From Campanula takesimana (lineage: Eukaryota > Streptophyta > Magnoliopsida > Asterales > Campanulaceae), in NCBI GenBank assembly GCA_026119855.1, contig JAOWBW010000358.1, forward strand, positions 620,001-684,000: a stretch of 64,000 nucleotides of DNA, read 5' to 3'. A program made the position numbers and the translations under genes. Each line of letters opens with the position of its first letter. The stretch's first letter is position 1. The notes beneath the pieces were generated by a model. That model searched no databases and was not told where the DNA came from. It saw only the letters and a list, made by a program, of their open reading frames with translations. Below, piece after piece: positions 9,090 to 20,491 of the stretch.

Positions 9090-12000
9090 TTACTTACCAA
9101 AGTTTTCAAATAGGCTCGGGTATTTATCTCGCATCTCTTTCTCGGTTTCCCAAGTAGCCTCTTCTATTTCATGATTCCTCCAAAGGACCTTCACAATAGG
9201 AATCCTTTTGGTACGCAAGACTTGCTCTTTCCAATCAAGAATTTCAACAGGTTGCTCCTCATAAGACAAATCAGGCTGAAATGGAATAGCCTCATACTCA
9301 AGAACATGTGATTCATCCACCATATACTTGCGAAGCATAGATACATGGAATACATCATGAATACCAGATAAAGAAGGAGGTAAAGCCACTCTATAAGCCA
9401 ACTTCCCAACTCTTTCAAGAATCTCAAATGGGCCGATATAACGAGGAGATAACTTTCCTTTCTTCCCAAATCTCTTTATACCTCTACGAGGAGAGACCTT
9501 CAAGAATACAAAGTCACCTACCTGGAATTCAAGATCCCTTCTACGATGATCTGCATAACTCTTTTGTCTACTCTGAGCTGTGCGTAATCTATCTCGAATG
9601 AGTTTCACACTTTCAACTGATTGTTGAACCATTTCAGGACCCAAGAGTCTAGCTTCTCCCACTTCATCCCAGCATATAGGAGATCGACATTTTCTGCCAT
9701 AAAGAGCCTCATATGGAGCCATTTCAATGCTAGACTGATAATTGTTTTTATAAGCAAACTCAGCCAAAGGAAGATGAGTATCCCAACTGCCTTTGAAATC
9801 CACAACACAAGCACGTAACATATCCTCGAGAATCTGTATAAGTCTCTCAGATTGCCCATCAGATTGAGGATGAAAAGTTGTACTGAAATTCAATTTAGTA
9901 CCCATGGCACCCTGAAGAGCCTGCCAGAATCGAGAAGTAAAACGAGGATCTCTGTCAGATACAATACTCACAGGAACTCCATGGAGTCGAACAATCTCCT
10001 GAACATACAAAGATGCCAACTGAGACAATGAATATCCCATAGAAACTGACAAGAAGTGAGCTGATTTAGTCAACCTGTCCACTATAACCCAAACAGCAAC
10101 ATGGCCTCGTCTGGTACGTGGCAAACCAGTCACAAAATCCATCGTGATATGCTCCCATTTCCACTCTGGAATTTCCAATGGTTGCAACAAACCTGCTGGA
10201 CATTGATGTTCCACTTTTACCTGTTGACAAGTCAAACATTTAGATACATACTCAGTAATTTCTCTTTTCATATTGTTCCACCAGAAATGTTTCTTCAAGT
10301 CTTGGTACATTTTAGTGCTTCCAGGATGAATAGTATACTTGGCTTTGTGAGCCTCTTCAAGAACTTTCTTCTTAATCTCAAGATCAGCTGGAATACAAAC
10401 TCGGCCTCGAAAGGTAAGAATTCCATCACTGTTGAAAGAAAAATCTGGTTGCTTTCCTTCATTCATTCCACTAATGATTTTCTGCAATTCAGAATCAATT
10501 ACCTGAGCTTCTTTGATCTGTTGGAGTAAGTCTGAAGTAGCCTTTATATTAGCAAGAATAATTCCATGATTTGATTCATAAGGATTCCAATCACACAAAT
10601 CTTCAAACATCTTCCATTCACGAATCATCAGGCAAGAAATATAAGTCTTTCTGCTCAGTGCATCTGCCACAACATTTGATTTTCCTGGATGATAAAGGAT
10701 AGTACAATCATGATCCTTCAATTTCTCCATCCATCTACGTTGTCTCATATTAAGCTCTTTCTGAGAAAACAAGTACTTCAAGCTTTTATGATCGGTAAAG
10801 ACTTCAAATTTGGTTCCATACAAGTAATGCCTCCATTTATGCAAAGAAAAAATAATCGCAGCCAACTCTAAATCATGAGTAGGATAATTCTTTTCATAAG
10901 GAGATAATTTTCGAGAAGCATAAGCTATTACCTTACCATCTTGCATCAGAACACAACCCAATCCTTCTTTAGAAGCATCGGTATAAACCATGAAATGCTC
11001 AGAACCACTAGGTAGAGCCAAGACTGGAGCTGTAGTCAAGCGCCTTTTTAACTCTTGAAAACTTGCTTCACATTTGTCATTCCACTCAAAAGAAATAGCT
11101 TTTTGAGTCATATTAGTCAATGGAGTAGCAATCTTGGAGAATCCCTCAATGAACCTCTGATAATAACTAGCCAAGCCCAAGAAACTACGGATCTCTGTTA
11201 CTGTAGTTGGCCTCTTCCAGTTTACAACTGCTTCAACTTTGGAAGGATCTACTGCAATACCAGTAGCAGAAACAACATGCCCCAAGAATGAAACCTCTTC
11301 TAACCAGAAAGCACATTTGCTGAATTTTGCAAATAATTGTTTCTCACGAAGAACTTGCAATACCACTCTGAGATGTTGTTCATGCTCAGCCCGTGATTTA
11401 GAATACACAAGAATATCATCAATAAATACCACCACGAAACAATCAAGATATGGCTTGAAGATACGGTTCATCAAATCCATAAATACAGCTGGAGCATTTG
11501 TCAAACCGAATGGCATAACAATAAATTCATAATGCCCATACCTGGTACGGAATGCTGTCTTTGGTATATCCTCAGATCTGATTTTCAACTGATGATAACC
11601 ACTTCTCAAGTCAAGCTTCGAATACACTACTGAACCTTGAAGCTGATCAAACAAGTCATCAATATGAGGTAACGGATATTTGTTCTTGATAGTTACCTGA
11701 TTAAGATCTCTGTAATCCATACACAATCGCAGAGTCCCATCTTTCTTTCTGACAAATAACACTGGTGCACCCCACGGTGATACACTAGGCCTAATGAAGC
11801 CCCTTTCAAGCAATTCCTCATGCTGTGTTTTCAACTCTCTCAACTCAGTTGGAGCCATTCTATAAGGTGCTTTAGAGATTGGTGCTGTACCTGGTAATAA
11901 CTCAATACAGAACTCAAGCTCTCGATCAGGTGGCATGCTATACTCAGAAGAGAACACATCTGAAAATTCAGACACAACAGGAATATCCTCCATCTTGGGA

Positions 12001-12119
12001 ACAGATAAACTCTGGTCAAGCACACATGCGAGATACCCGGCACAACCACGAGATAAAAGTTTTCTAGCTTTTAAAGCAGAAATAACATGTATAGCACATA
12101 AAAGGCCTATCACCTTCAA
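9090..12119 (-). CDS. E3 pol: RT-RNase H-integrase-chromodomain (1009 codons)
   Basis: Open frame carrying most of pol. RT spans about 90-280 with the FIDD catalytic motif near 233. RNase H follows (TDAS near 378, then a conserved DHKSLKYL). Integrase has an HHCC zinc region (HPGSTKMYQDLKKHFWWNN ... CLTCQQ, about 596-635) and a DDE core with acids near 660 (MDFVTG), 720 (SDRDPRF) and 757 (DGQSERL). The C-terminus (VLWRNHEIEEATWETEKEM) is a chromodomain-like tail of the Tekay/Del type. The frame starts within the PR-RT linker. The true upstream protease is in another frame (12064-12539), so the intact polyprotein cannot be made from this copy without frameshifting. RT and integrase residues look complete. 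Confidence 0.92.
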   Translation of the reverse strand: MKVIGLLCAIHVISALKARKLLSRGCAGYLACVLDQSLSVPKMEDIPVVSEFSDVFSSEYSMPPDRELEFCIELLPGTAPISKAPYRMAPTELRELKTQHEELLERGFIRPSVSPWGAPVLFVRKKDGTLRLCMDYRDLNQVTIKNKYPLPHIDDLFDQLQGSVVYSKLDLRSGYHQLKIRSEDIPKTAFRTRYGHYEFIVMPFGLTNAPAVFMDLMNRIFKPYLDCFVVVFIDDILVYSKSRAEHEQHLRVVLQVLREKQLFAKFSKCAFWLEEVSFLGHVVSATGIAVDPSKVEAVVNWKRPTTVTEIRSFLGLASYYQRFIEGFSKIATPLTNMTQKAISFEWNDKCEASFQELKRRLTTAPVLALPSGSEHFMVYTDASKEGLGCVLMQDGKVIAYASRKLSPYEKNYPTHDLELAAIIFSLHKWRHYLYGTKFEVFTDHKSLKYLFSQKELNMRQRRWMEKLKDHDCTILYHPGKSNVVADALSRKTYISCLMIREWKMFEDLCDWNPYESNHGIILANIKATSDLLQQIKEAQVIDSELQKIISGMNEGKQPDFSFNSDGILTFRGRVCIPADLEIKKKVLEEAHKAKYTIHPGSTKMYQDLKKHFWWNNMKREITEYVSKCLTCQQVKVEHQCPAGLLQPLEIPEWKWEHITMDFVTGLPRTRRGHVAVWVIVDRLTKSAHFLSVSMGYSLSQLASLYVQEIVRLHGVPVSIVSDRDPRFTSRFWQALQGAMGTKLNFSTTFHPQSDGQSERLIQILEDMLRACVVDFKGSWDTHLPLAEFAYKNNYQSSIEMAPYEALYGRKCRSPICWDEVGEARLLGPEMVQQSVESVKLIRDRLRTAQSRQKSYADHRRRDLEFQVGDFVFLKVSPRRGIKRFGKKGKLSPRYIGPFEILERVGKLAYRVALPPSLSGIHDVFHVSMLRKYMVDESHVLEYEAIPFQPDLSYEEQPVEILDWKEQVLRTKRIPIVKVLWRNHEIEEATWETEKEMRDKYPSLFENFGK

Positions 12120-12539
12120 AGGTAAAATCAGGTAAACCAGGAATAGAAAAAGTAACTACTTTTCTATAACAATCAACAGATGCATGATGCACATAAAGCC
12201 AATCCATGCCAAGAATCACGTCAAAGTCCCTTATAGGTAACACGACTAGGTCAGCAAGAAGGGCATGATCACCAACAAGAACCTCACATTTCTTGTAAAC
12301 CTCAGAAGCAAACATGCAATCTCCCATAGGGGAAGATACTTATAGCACATAAGGCATAGAATCAGGAAGAACATGCAAATGCGACACAAAATGAGATGCC
12401 ACATAAGAATGAGATGAGCCTGGATCTATCAAGACTCGCGCTCTCATACTAGAAAGTAATATAATACCTCCTATGACCGCAGAAGACTCAGCTACACCCT
12501 GCTGATCTAGAGCAAACACGCGACCCTGAACTTTTGGTC
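12064..12539 (-). pseudogene. E3 protease, broken by one stop and a frameshift
   Basis: Aspartic-protease region with RVLIDPGSSHSYV as the active-site segment and DVILGMDWLYVHHASVDCY as the conserved C-terminal half. An in-frame TAA lies at 12340-12342. The frame is lost before 12119, where pol resumes in another frame. DPGS replaces the commoner D-S/T-G. Confidence 0.82.
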
Positions 12540-13553
12540 GACCCCCACTATCTCTCTTAGAACCTGAAGCCTGTTGACTTGTACCCCCAACTTGACTTCC
12601 TCTTCCTTTAGGACAATTCTTGACAAAGTGCCCAGATTCACCACAAGTTAAACACTTTCCTTGCTTTAGCCAACACTTTTCTTCAGAATGGCCTTCTTTC
12701 GAACAAAAACCACATACTTTCCTGGAACCTTGGACTGTTGTCCTCAAACCAGTTGATACACTACCTTTGTTTTCAGATGGCTGTCGGAATCGACGATCTT
12801 GGCGGCTAGATTTACCACCCTTTGAACCAATCCCTGAGCTTTCTCTGATACACGACCAGTCATGGTTGTTCCCAACTTCACCTTGTGTTCTTCTATGTCA
12901 TTTTTAATAGTATAAGCCTTCTCCACTGCTTGATGATAACTAGTGAGCTGTAGAGAAAGGAGTTGCTTCCTATACTCAGTCCTCAACCCTTTAACAAATC
13001 TCTGTGCCTTCTTGGCTTCGTTTGGAACTAAGTGATCACAATACCTCGCCAATTATGTGAACTTGGTTGAGTATTGCCCCACTGTCAAGCTTCCCTGCTC
13101 CAGATTAAGAAATTCCATCTCTTTTCTGTCTTGGACTACTGTTGGAATAAACTGTGACTTGAATGCTTTAAGAAAATTCTCCCATGTCTGTGGTACCCCT
13201 TCCAGTTCCCAGCTTTTACTCAACACTTGCCACCAATGTTCAGCGGCTTTCTCAAGTTTAAAGGTTGCAAAGGTTACCTTATCACCACCTGCACATCTCA
13301 AGGATGTAAAGATCTTCTCAATACTTTCAATCCACTCCTCAGCCTTCTTAGCATCAAATTCCCCGTCAAAGCTGCGAGGTTTCAACTTCAAGAACCTTGT
13401 AAGGCGATTAGGATAATCCCAGTCTACATTATCAACCATTTCTTCTTGAGGAGTTATAGATCTCAGCTGATTACTACCGCTTGTACCTTCAGAACTCATT
13501 TTACCTGTAGGTAAACACTCAGCGTTATTAATAACACCCCAAGACTCACCCAT
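12540..13553 (-). pseudogene. E3 gag, broken by one stop and a frameshift
   Basis: Gag capsid region (FLKLKPRSFDGEFDAKKAEE ... AAEHWWQVLS ... KFT), a TAA at 13053-13055, then the same frame continuing (LARYCDHLVPNEAKKAQRFV) to about 12744. A frameshift leads into the nucleocapsid with CX2CX4HX4C (CLTCGESGHFVKNC) near 12650. The stop fits a single C-to-T change on the coding strand. Gag binds element RNA and forms the particle; this copy cannot make it whole. Confidence 0.85.
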
Positions 13554-13620
13554 ACCTAGGCCATAGACCCTATCCAGACTTAGAGCAAACCAAGGTAGCT
13601 AAACAGGGTAGCTAAACCAG

Positions 13621-13636
13621 GGTAGCTCTGATACCA
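13621..13636 (-). other. E3 primer-binding site (tRNA-Met type)
   Basis: The minus strand reads TGGTATCAGAGCTACC, three bases inside the 5' LTR end. TGGTATCAGAGC is the usual initiator-methionine tRNA complement in plant LTR elements. Confidence 0.9.
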
Positions 13637-13639
13637 ACC

Positions 13640-16158
13640 TGACACGCCCCCAGGTCCCGGGATCCCCTAATAGAACCTCGAACCTGGTGGGAGTGCCTAA
13701 CGAGGAACGAGAAACTTAACAAGAAACTTAATGATATTTGTTTAACAAACTGACATGATATATATACTCTAGAGTAAGGAGCTATACTAGCTCACAACAT
13801 GAGTTCTAGACAAGAAAATTAAAACCAAACTTAAATACATACACAGCGGAAATATGCCTAGCACATAAGCTGGCATCAAGAGTACTATACAAGATGTCTA
13901 GTGACAACAAGAACTGAACAAGACTGTCTACCCAAAATAAGGAGTTACAAACCCATAAAACATCGTCCTCACCAAATGTAAAAGGACACAAGCCCCAAAA
14001 TAATCACGACCTGCGTAGTAAGCTCCCAGCTATCTTGAGCCTCACTGCGCACTATCCTTCCTTTGATCTAAGGAAAACAATTAAACAAGGAACGGGGTGA
14101 GATAAATCTCAGTAAGCTATTAGATGCAACTACATGACATGTTATCATGCAATTCAAGTAGATACTCAAGTAATCATTTATCAAGTATCATCAAGTAACA
14201 AGTATATGAGAGGCTAAGCCACTCATCAAGTAGCACATAAGGCTAAACAAGCAAGCTATAAAGGATATTGCTTCCTTCCTTATTCCTCCCAAGAATACCA
14301 TTGTTGTCGTAGCTTGTATTACTTTGACAATCACAATCAATAACAAGAAACTGATTATTCAGTATATATCAGAAGACCCGGTAACCAGTGTCATTCCCAA
14401 TATCAAGACTCACGAGGTGTTCAAGAGTTTAGCATTCACTTAAGTCAGGCTTATTGCTCCAACTAAGGAAGCTATGCCCTTACTATGGCCGGTAGTAAGG
14501 GGTCAAGCGCAAATACATAGGGACCCGATTGTCACTTAAGTCCCAGCTCTCGCGACAAGCGTGAACCTATATATTTCCGAACAAGCAAGGAGAACCAGCT
14601 GGACTCACACAAGAATGTACAAGTAGATATTTACTTGAACTACGGGAGAAGAACTAATCCAAAAGTAGTGGACTAGCTCAACAAGGAACATGATTCACGT
14701 AATCAAGAAGTCACCTTGTTATCAAGCAACTATATGCAATGTTTGCACATACACAACAAGAACATGTCTCATCCAAGTTAGTGCTTGTTCATAGCACTTC
14801 CTAGTTCATTACCATACATATGTATTGGTGTCAAGTCAAGTCAAGTACAAGATTTTATTATCTTATATTCAAGTCTTAATCCAATTCTTTGGATGTTCAA
14901 GTCACGTACAAGATTTTAATGTCTTATACTTCAAGTTATAACTCCAATCTTTGGACATTCAAGCATGTATAAGAGTTATACATTTTACTCTTACAAGATC
15001 TTAATCCTATTCTTAGGATGTTCAAGTCTAAAACTTTGTTCTAATGCCCCTAAGGTGCACAATCATTGGTTTCAAAACAAGTATAACACATTAGTGCTTG
15101 TTCATAGCACTTTCAAGACATAAAGAAGAGTTACTACTCTTATACTTAAGTTCTCATTTGAGTTCTATAAGTATTAATATTCAAGTCTAAGTTTCAATGC
15201 CCCAAACGGTACACTTACACTTGCTAGGACATCTTATACCAATGCTATATGCCTTAGGAGGAATAAGCTTTCATTTCACTTTAGATTTAAAACACTTTAG
15301 TTGGAACAGGGGTTCTGGGCGGTCGCCCAACCCCAGCCTGGGCGGTCGCCCAAGATCACAATTTTTGAAACTCAAGTCTGATGACATGGGCGGTCGCCCA
15401 TAACCACTCTGGGCGGTCGCCCAAGGCCAAAATCAGCAAAAACCCAATTTCTTTCCCAGACTTAGAATTCTCCGTCCCAAGCGTAGGAGTAACTTTTACT
15501 AACATTTTTAACATTCCCAGGATGCACTAACAAGCTTTAAACCAATTATTTCATTTCAATTTCCTTACTTTACATAGTAGGATATACTCCCTTTGTCCCA
15601 CAATTACAAGTATCACAGAAATTGCCCCAAACACGAAATTGACAACAAGTATCAAAAATAACATATATGAATGTTATTACAAGCAAGGGGGAGCTAATAA
15701 CTTACCTAGTCAAAAATCAAAGTTAACCAAACTTATTTCTGTTCGGCCTGGAACGCTCTATTCAACGCCACGAATATTTATCCGGGATCAGAATCAAGAA
15801 CGGAGGGATAATTAACCTCGAGGAGTCGAGAATATGGTAAAAACCTAAACCTACTTTCAAGAACCAGAGAAAGAACGAGAATGTTTTGGGTAAGAATGCC
15901 TTCCTCAGGCAATCAACAAGTTGATATATATTCAACTTTCCAAGAATGACACCTAGGCCCCTCAAGTTTCACTTTTAACAAAAAGGCCCCTAAAGTCAAA
16001 TTTTCACAAATGACCCAAAAGTCAAAACTAGACATTTAACCACCTTAACTATTTAAAGCAGTTAAAAATTTAACCAAGTAAAACTAACACATAATATGCC
16101 AGTTCAAGAATTTAACAAGTATGTCAAATATTTAACAAGAAATTCGATGGGTGTTACA
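13640..16158 (-). repeat. E3 5' LTR (2519 bp)
   Basis: The plus strand starts TGACACGCCCCC, next to the PBS, and ends GGGTGTTACA. The adjoining five bases (16159-16163, CTATT) would be the TSD, but the partner is off window. It contains imperfect ~60-bp repeats built on CAAGTC..TTTGGA..TTCAAG at about 14830-15030 and the palindrome cluster at 15316-15423. Confidence 0.9.
15316..15423. repeat. Four GC-rich inverted repeats in the E3 5' LTR
   Basis: Four exact copies of TGGGCGGTCGCCCA starting at 15316, 15339, 15387 and 15410, so pairs 23 bp apart are separated by 48 bp. The 3' LTR keeps the same spacing. Confidence 0.9.
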
Positions 16159-16590
16159 CTATTTGAGTGGTCGTCATATGGTTCAACAAAGTTAGGGGTA
16201 CAATTTAGTGATTTCCAAGATAGTGAGTAGAGATACGATGATGCTGTTAGTGCAGAGGCTTTTATTAATAAAGCTTCATTTTTTGTTAGCAGCAGTCAGG
16301 TTGAATCGCTAAATTTGGAGTACAAGTTTGCTTATGACAGGATTTTTGAATTGAAGAGGAAGTTCTTGGAAGTTGCCCTTCGTTATCACGACATTTCACA
16401 AATAGAAAAGAGACATATTAGAGAAGTTATTCAGTAGACAAGTCAGAGAAAACAGGAGCCGCTCAATTTGATTGTTCACGCAATGGCTCGCAAGCATACA
16501 TGGGGCCACTTGTATCAGGATAATACTATGAGGCTACAATCTAGTGATCTAGCACCATTACAGGAGATGTTACTTAGGAGATTTCAGTCT
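16159..16590 (+). pseudogene. Unidentified decayed coding-like remnant
   Basis: Directly right of E3, one frame reads with only two stops for over 400 bp. It includes SAEAFINKASFFVSSSQVES, NLEYKFAYDRIFELKRKFLE and VHAMARKHTWGHLYQDN. The composition is protein-like and part looks helical. I do not recognise the family. It may be the target gene or transposon fragment that E3 inserted into. Splice sites were not established. Confidence 0.4.
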
Positions 16591-16594
16591 TTGT

Positions 16595-16792
16595 ATTTTA
16601 TACAAATTGGTTGTCTCAATTGTGAATACGCTGGAGTTGTTCTCACTTTTGGCATAATTTTAAGACTCGACGGTTGGAAATGCTGGGGGTGCATCGAGAA
16701 TTCAAATTCTCTTTGCTGGGGATTGAAACATGATTTGATTTTTAATATTTTTGTTAATTGATATAGGACTATACAACTTAGTTAGAACATAA

Positions 16793-16854
<62 letters not shown>

Positions 16855-17723
16855 CTTAGATTAGGTGAATAGTAAGATTATTAATATTTTTGTTAATTGT
16901 TTGGATAATTTTTGAGATTCATAAGCATAATACTATATAGTTCTTAGATTAGGTGAATAGAATTACCAAATGATATAAAAAAATTATTAACTTTTCTAAT
17001 ATTCTTTTTTCTCAGTAAATAGTTTTTGTAATCTTTGAAGATTATGGATATCTTTATTTCAAATCTCAAAAACCATAATCATAGTTAGTTTTAAAATCAA
17101 TATTCCCTATGATCAAAATCATGATTGTGTTTTTCAGTTGCTAATGAATGACTATATTTAAGGTGAGAGTTATAAGAATCACAGCCGAATATTCTGTATT
17201 TTTTTAATTTATTCTTTTGCTTTTCTTAACAACAATTTGCTCGACTAGACTAATAGAAGAATGACACGTGGCTTTCCACGTCATAATGCCATGTGGCGGG
17301 CTGTGGTGCCTAGAATTTCTTCTACTTTAATATTATATATGGACTAGGTTATATGATCAGGTATGGGTATGAGTACTTATTGCATAGGTTACATGCTTAG
17401 TTATGGGTATAGGTACTTCAAGAATATGTAAGAAGTCTACTCATAATTACAAAGTGTCTTATCATATGTAACAATTATACTCATAAATACAATGTGTCCA
17501 TACATTGTACTCATGCATTATGTAAATGCATATCAACTATTACAATGTTAATGATACGTCTAATAAGTCTTAGTACATAGCATTATACCTCATTCAGTTA
17601 GAATAAAAATAGGTAGAATTCATTATAGATGATTAATTACAATTGATATAGGACTATACAACTTACTTAGAACATAATACTATATATATATAGTTCTTAG
17701 ATTAGGTAGATAGAATTACCAAA
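16595..17723. other. AT-rich intergenic DNA, no gene seen
   Basis: Contains a (TA)n tract at about 16795-16851 and a short duplicated block (GACTATACAACTTA..GAACATAATACTATATA near 16767 and 17651). Near 17255-17345 are ACACGTGGCTTTCCACGT and a TTCTTCTACTTTAATATTATATA segment that resembles a minus-strand Helitron 5' end. No coding frame was supported. Confidence 0.6.
16795..16851. repeat. (TA)n microsatellite
   Basis: An uninterrupted run of alternating TA of about 55 bp. Confidence 0.95.
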
Positions 17724-18475
17724 TCTCTATATATATATATATTAAAGTTGGCCAAAAGAGCTATGGTATTGACATGTGGACAAACAATGGAGAAAACTTG
17801 CATTTGGAGAAGCCACATCAACAATATAATAATAAATAAGTGACTTTTCATTTTCTTTTCATTAGCTAATACTATTAGCTAATAATAATAGTTACTATAA
17901 AGGGTAACTATAGTAGCTAACTATTATAGTAACTATTACTATTATTAGTAATAGTTAATTATAATAGTTAACCATTATAGTTAACTATTACTATTGTTAG
18001 TAATAGTTACTATTATAGTTAACTATAGTAGTTAACTATTACTATTAATAGTATTACTTAACTATAATAGTTACTATAGTAGTTAACTATTACTATTAAT
18101 AGTATTAGTAAACTATAATAGTTACTATAATATATAACTATTACTATTAATAGTATAATTAACAATAATAGTTATTATCCAAGTAACTATAATGGTTACT
18201 TTATAAATTAACTGTTACTATTAATAGTATTAGTTAATCATAATAGTTATAATATATGTTAATTTTTACTATTAATAGTATTAGTTAATCATAGCAGTTA
18301 CTATATATGTTAACATTATTATTAATAGTATTAGTTAATTATAATAGTTACTATAAATAGTAATACGTATTATTAATAGTATTAGTTATTGATATTATTA
18401 TATAGATTAATTTTTACTATTAATGGTTTTAGTTAAGATGATGTTTACTATTTTAGTTAACTATAATTAAAAAAT
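17724..18475 (+). mobile_element. Likely Helitron 5' end with internal minisatellite
   Basis: After an A, the sequence starts TCTCTATATATATATATA then TTAAAGTTGGCC, a form common at 5' ends of plant Helitrons. A 51-bp minisatellite follows, a usual Helitron cargo. No matching 3' hairpin plus CTRR end was found, so the right boundary given is only the end of the minisatellite. Confidence 0.4.
17870..18470. repeat. 51-bp AT-only minisatellite with a perfect palindrome
   Basis: Copies of ACTATTAATAGTA start at 18041, 18092, 18143, 18217 and 18268, with variant copies at about 18318, 18369 and 18416, so the period is 51 bp with one longer step. TACTATTAATAGTA is a perfect 14-bp palindrome. The left part (17870-18040) is more rearranged. 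Confidence 0.85.
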
Positions 18476-18477
18476 TA

Positions 18478-18635
18478 TATTTCATATACAATATATTTCT
18501 ATTAAAAAAAACTGTTATGCTACTTTGTTAAATAAAAATATAAAAAGAGTAAAATGAAAAAAAAAATAGCAAGAATAAAATTTCATATACAATATATTTC
18601 TATTAAAAAAAACTCTTATTGCGATTTCTTCCTTT
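18478..18635. repeat. Direct duplication of a 35-bp AT-rich block
   Basis: ATTTCATATACAATATATTT followed by CTATTAAAAAAAACT occurs at about 18478 and again at about 18580. Confidence 0.75.
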
Positions 18636-18636
18636 A

Positions 18637-19050
18637 ACCAAGCTCTGACACCACTTGTTGGGATCGCTCCCCAACAAGAGAAATCGCAAGAGAATCCAAA
18701 ATAACACACGCACACAATCGAAGACAAAACACATAATTTTTCTGTGGTTCGGCTTAAAGCCTATTCCACCCAATAATAAATATATTAAATTTCTCGATAT
18801 TACAAGAATTGAGACTCCCCCTCTCTCAACACTCTTGAATATCCTCACCAACGCATACAAGCATAAAATTTCTCTCTCTAAATTATATGCCTATGCTAAC
18901 TCTCTCTCCAGTTCTATCGAAAAACATAACTAGTGAAGCCTATTTATAATGGGGAGACACACTTATTTTCCCCTTCCTAACCGATGTGGTATATAGTAAC
19001 CCTTTCCAAGCCAAAACAGGATTTAGGTAATTTTGGTCAATTTCCCAACA
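18637..19050 (-). mobile_element. Truncated LTR element: LTR (18656-19050) plus PBS
   Basis: An LTR-like block starts TGTTGGGA and ends TCCCAACA (395 bp). To its left, on the minus strand, is GGTGTCAGAGCTTGG, close to the tRNA-Met PBS, so this is the 5' LTR of a minus-strand element that lost its body. Probably Ty1/copia from the LTR ends, but no coding part remains. Confidence 0.6.
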
Positions 19051-19581
19051 TTGCCTACTTCCGATCATCTCTAATTCTAAGAGTGCATGCCAACAGTACT
19101 TTTCCAAATTTAATACTTCATTATGTTCAAAATAGATGTTTGTAGATTTTCCCATATGTTAAAAAATGCAATTATTACTACAATTTTATAAAGGAAGTAA
19201 AAAAATGTCCTTATTAGTTATTTCACTCACAAAGTATAATCAATGCAATGAAACAAGATGCAATGTAAGGATAAAATTAAAATCTAAATGATTTAAGTCC
19301 CAAAATGACGATTATTTGAACCTAAACTTAGCTTTCAAAACAACATTAATTATGAACCTGAGGGCGTAAAGAATGTATGGACAAATATTATCTTATGTCC
19401 GTGTACTTAGGGATAAGACGCATTTATGCCTTCAACGTCACTTTTTCGCAATGTGCCCTTATAGATGGATGACCAGAGTTTGGGAAGGTGACCAAGGGAG
19501 GGGATTTCTTTGCAAGATCCAAAGGTAACCGACGAACGCTGATCACATAAGAGCTAGAGATTTCATGTGGTGGTCACCTTC
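19051..19581. other. Intergenic DNA left of E2, no gene seen
   Basis: No convincing coding frame, RNA gene or terminal repeat. Ends with CCTTC (19577-19581), the left TSD of E2. Confidence 0.6.
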
Positions 19582-19960
19582 TGTAGACACCCCGCCTTGG
19601 ACCGCTCACCCCGATTGCACACTTGATTTTTGTGTTTCTCCCTCTTTTAAGTATTTTCTGTTAGTTTCTGTTACTTTGGTTAAGTTCCAGATGGAATCCG
19701 TTAAGTCCCGGGGCTAAACTGAATAACAGTTCTAACTTTCTAGTCCATTCTGTCAAAAATTGCTTCTCAGAGTCGCGCGCCTCCGCCCCTTAAGGCCAGA
19801 CGCGCGTGCCTTCCGCTGCCTAGGTGGGATGCGCGCGCTTTTGGGGCGTGTCAGTTACAGATTCTGCCCAAGAATCTCTCCCTTGCTCATTATACATGAT
19901 TTTGCCCGGGAAAAATTTCTTGGAGACTCCGTTTGGCTCCAAAAACAGTCACTTTTCAAC

Positions 19961-19968
19961 TATAAAAA
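19961..19968 (+). promoter_or_regulatory. TATA box of the E2 5' LTR
   Basis: CTATAAAAACCCCTCC, conserved at about 31893 in the other LTR and as CTATAAAAACC near 60254 in the solo LTR. Confidence 0.65.
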
Positions 19969-20491
19969 CCCCTCCAATCCATCATTGGAGGAGGACTTGG
20001 AAAATCATTACTCTCAAACCTTTTTACTCACTTCTTTCATAGACTTTTCTTGGGACTTCTTCAACAAAGCATTCAATCTCTTCTTCAAGGCTTCACAAGA
20101 GATTCTTTTTTAAGGATACTATAGGTAAAGATCTTAAACACTTCTCCTCTCCTTCTTCTTCTTCTTCAAATCAAATGTGCAATCACCCAAAACCATTTGG
20201 GACATGACACCAACGGTCCTTTCATTACATTGAATTGGCCTAGGAGTCATCTCCCTACATTTCAAACTCTAAACCCCCTTTTTATCATCATTTTAATAGG
20301 AAGAACACATTTATCTTAAAAAGTGAATTATGAACAAACAAGACCGACTTTGCTCGGGCGAGATGGGTGTTTAAGTACTTCCCATTTCGTAACCTAACCC
20401 CCGAACCCCTCATCCCAAAGAATCTCTGTTTTCGTAAATCAAACTTAGGCTCATAAACATTAGGTTTTCTTACGTTCCTCAAAAACGTGGG

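Larger units (their letters stand above)
8025..16158 (-). mobile_element. E3: Ty3/gypsy chromovirus (Tekay/Del-like), interrupted by E1
   Basis: Minus strand: 5' LTR 13640-16158, PBS 13621-13636 (TGGTATCAGAGC, initiator tRNA-Met type), gag, protease, RT, RNase H, integrase with a chromodomain-like end, PPT (9055-9067), then the 3' LTR, of which 8025-9054 is in the window. The rest of that LTR lies beyond E1. The LTR overlap differs at roughly a dozen sites per kilobase by eye. Pol is open over 1009 codons, but gag and protease contain two stops and two frameshifts, so this copy is dead. The family is inferred from the C-terminal VLWRNHEIEEATWE segment. Confidence 0.9.

Noticed and set aside
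17250..17345. Second complete Helitron
   Set aside because: A 5'-end-like segment is visible, but no matching 3' hairpin plus CTAG was found to its left.
19760..20113. ORF repeated at 31692-32060
   Set aside because: Lies inside both E2 LTRs; repeated because LTRs are repeated, no domain.
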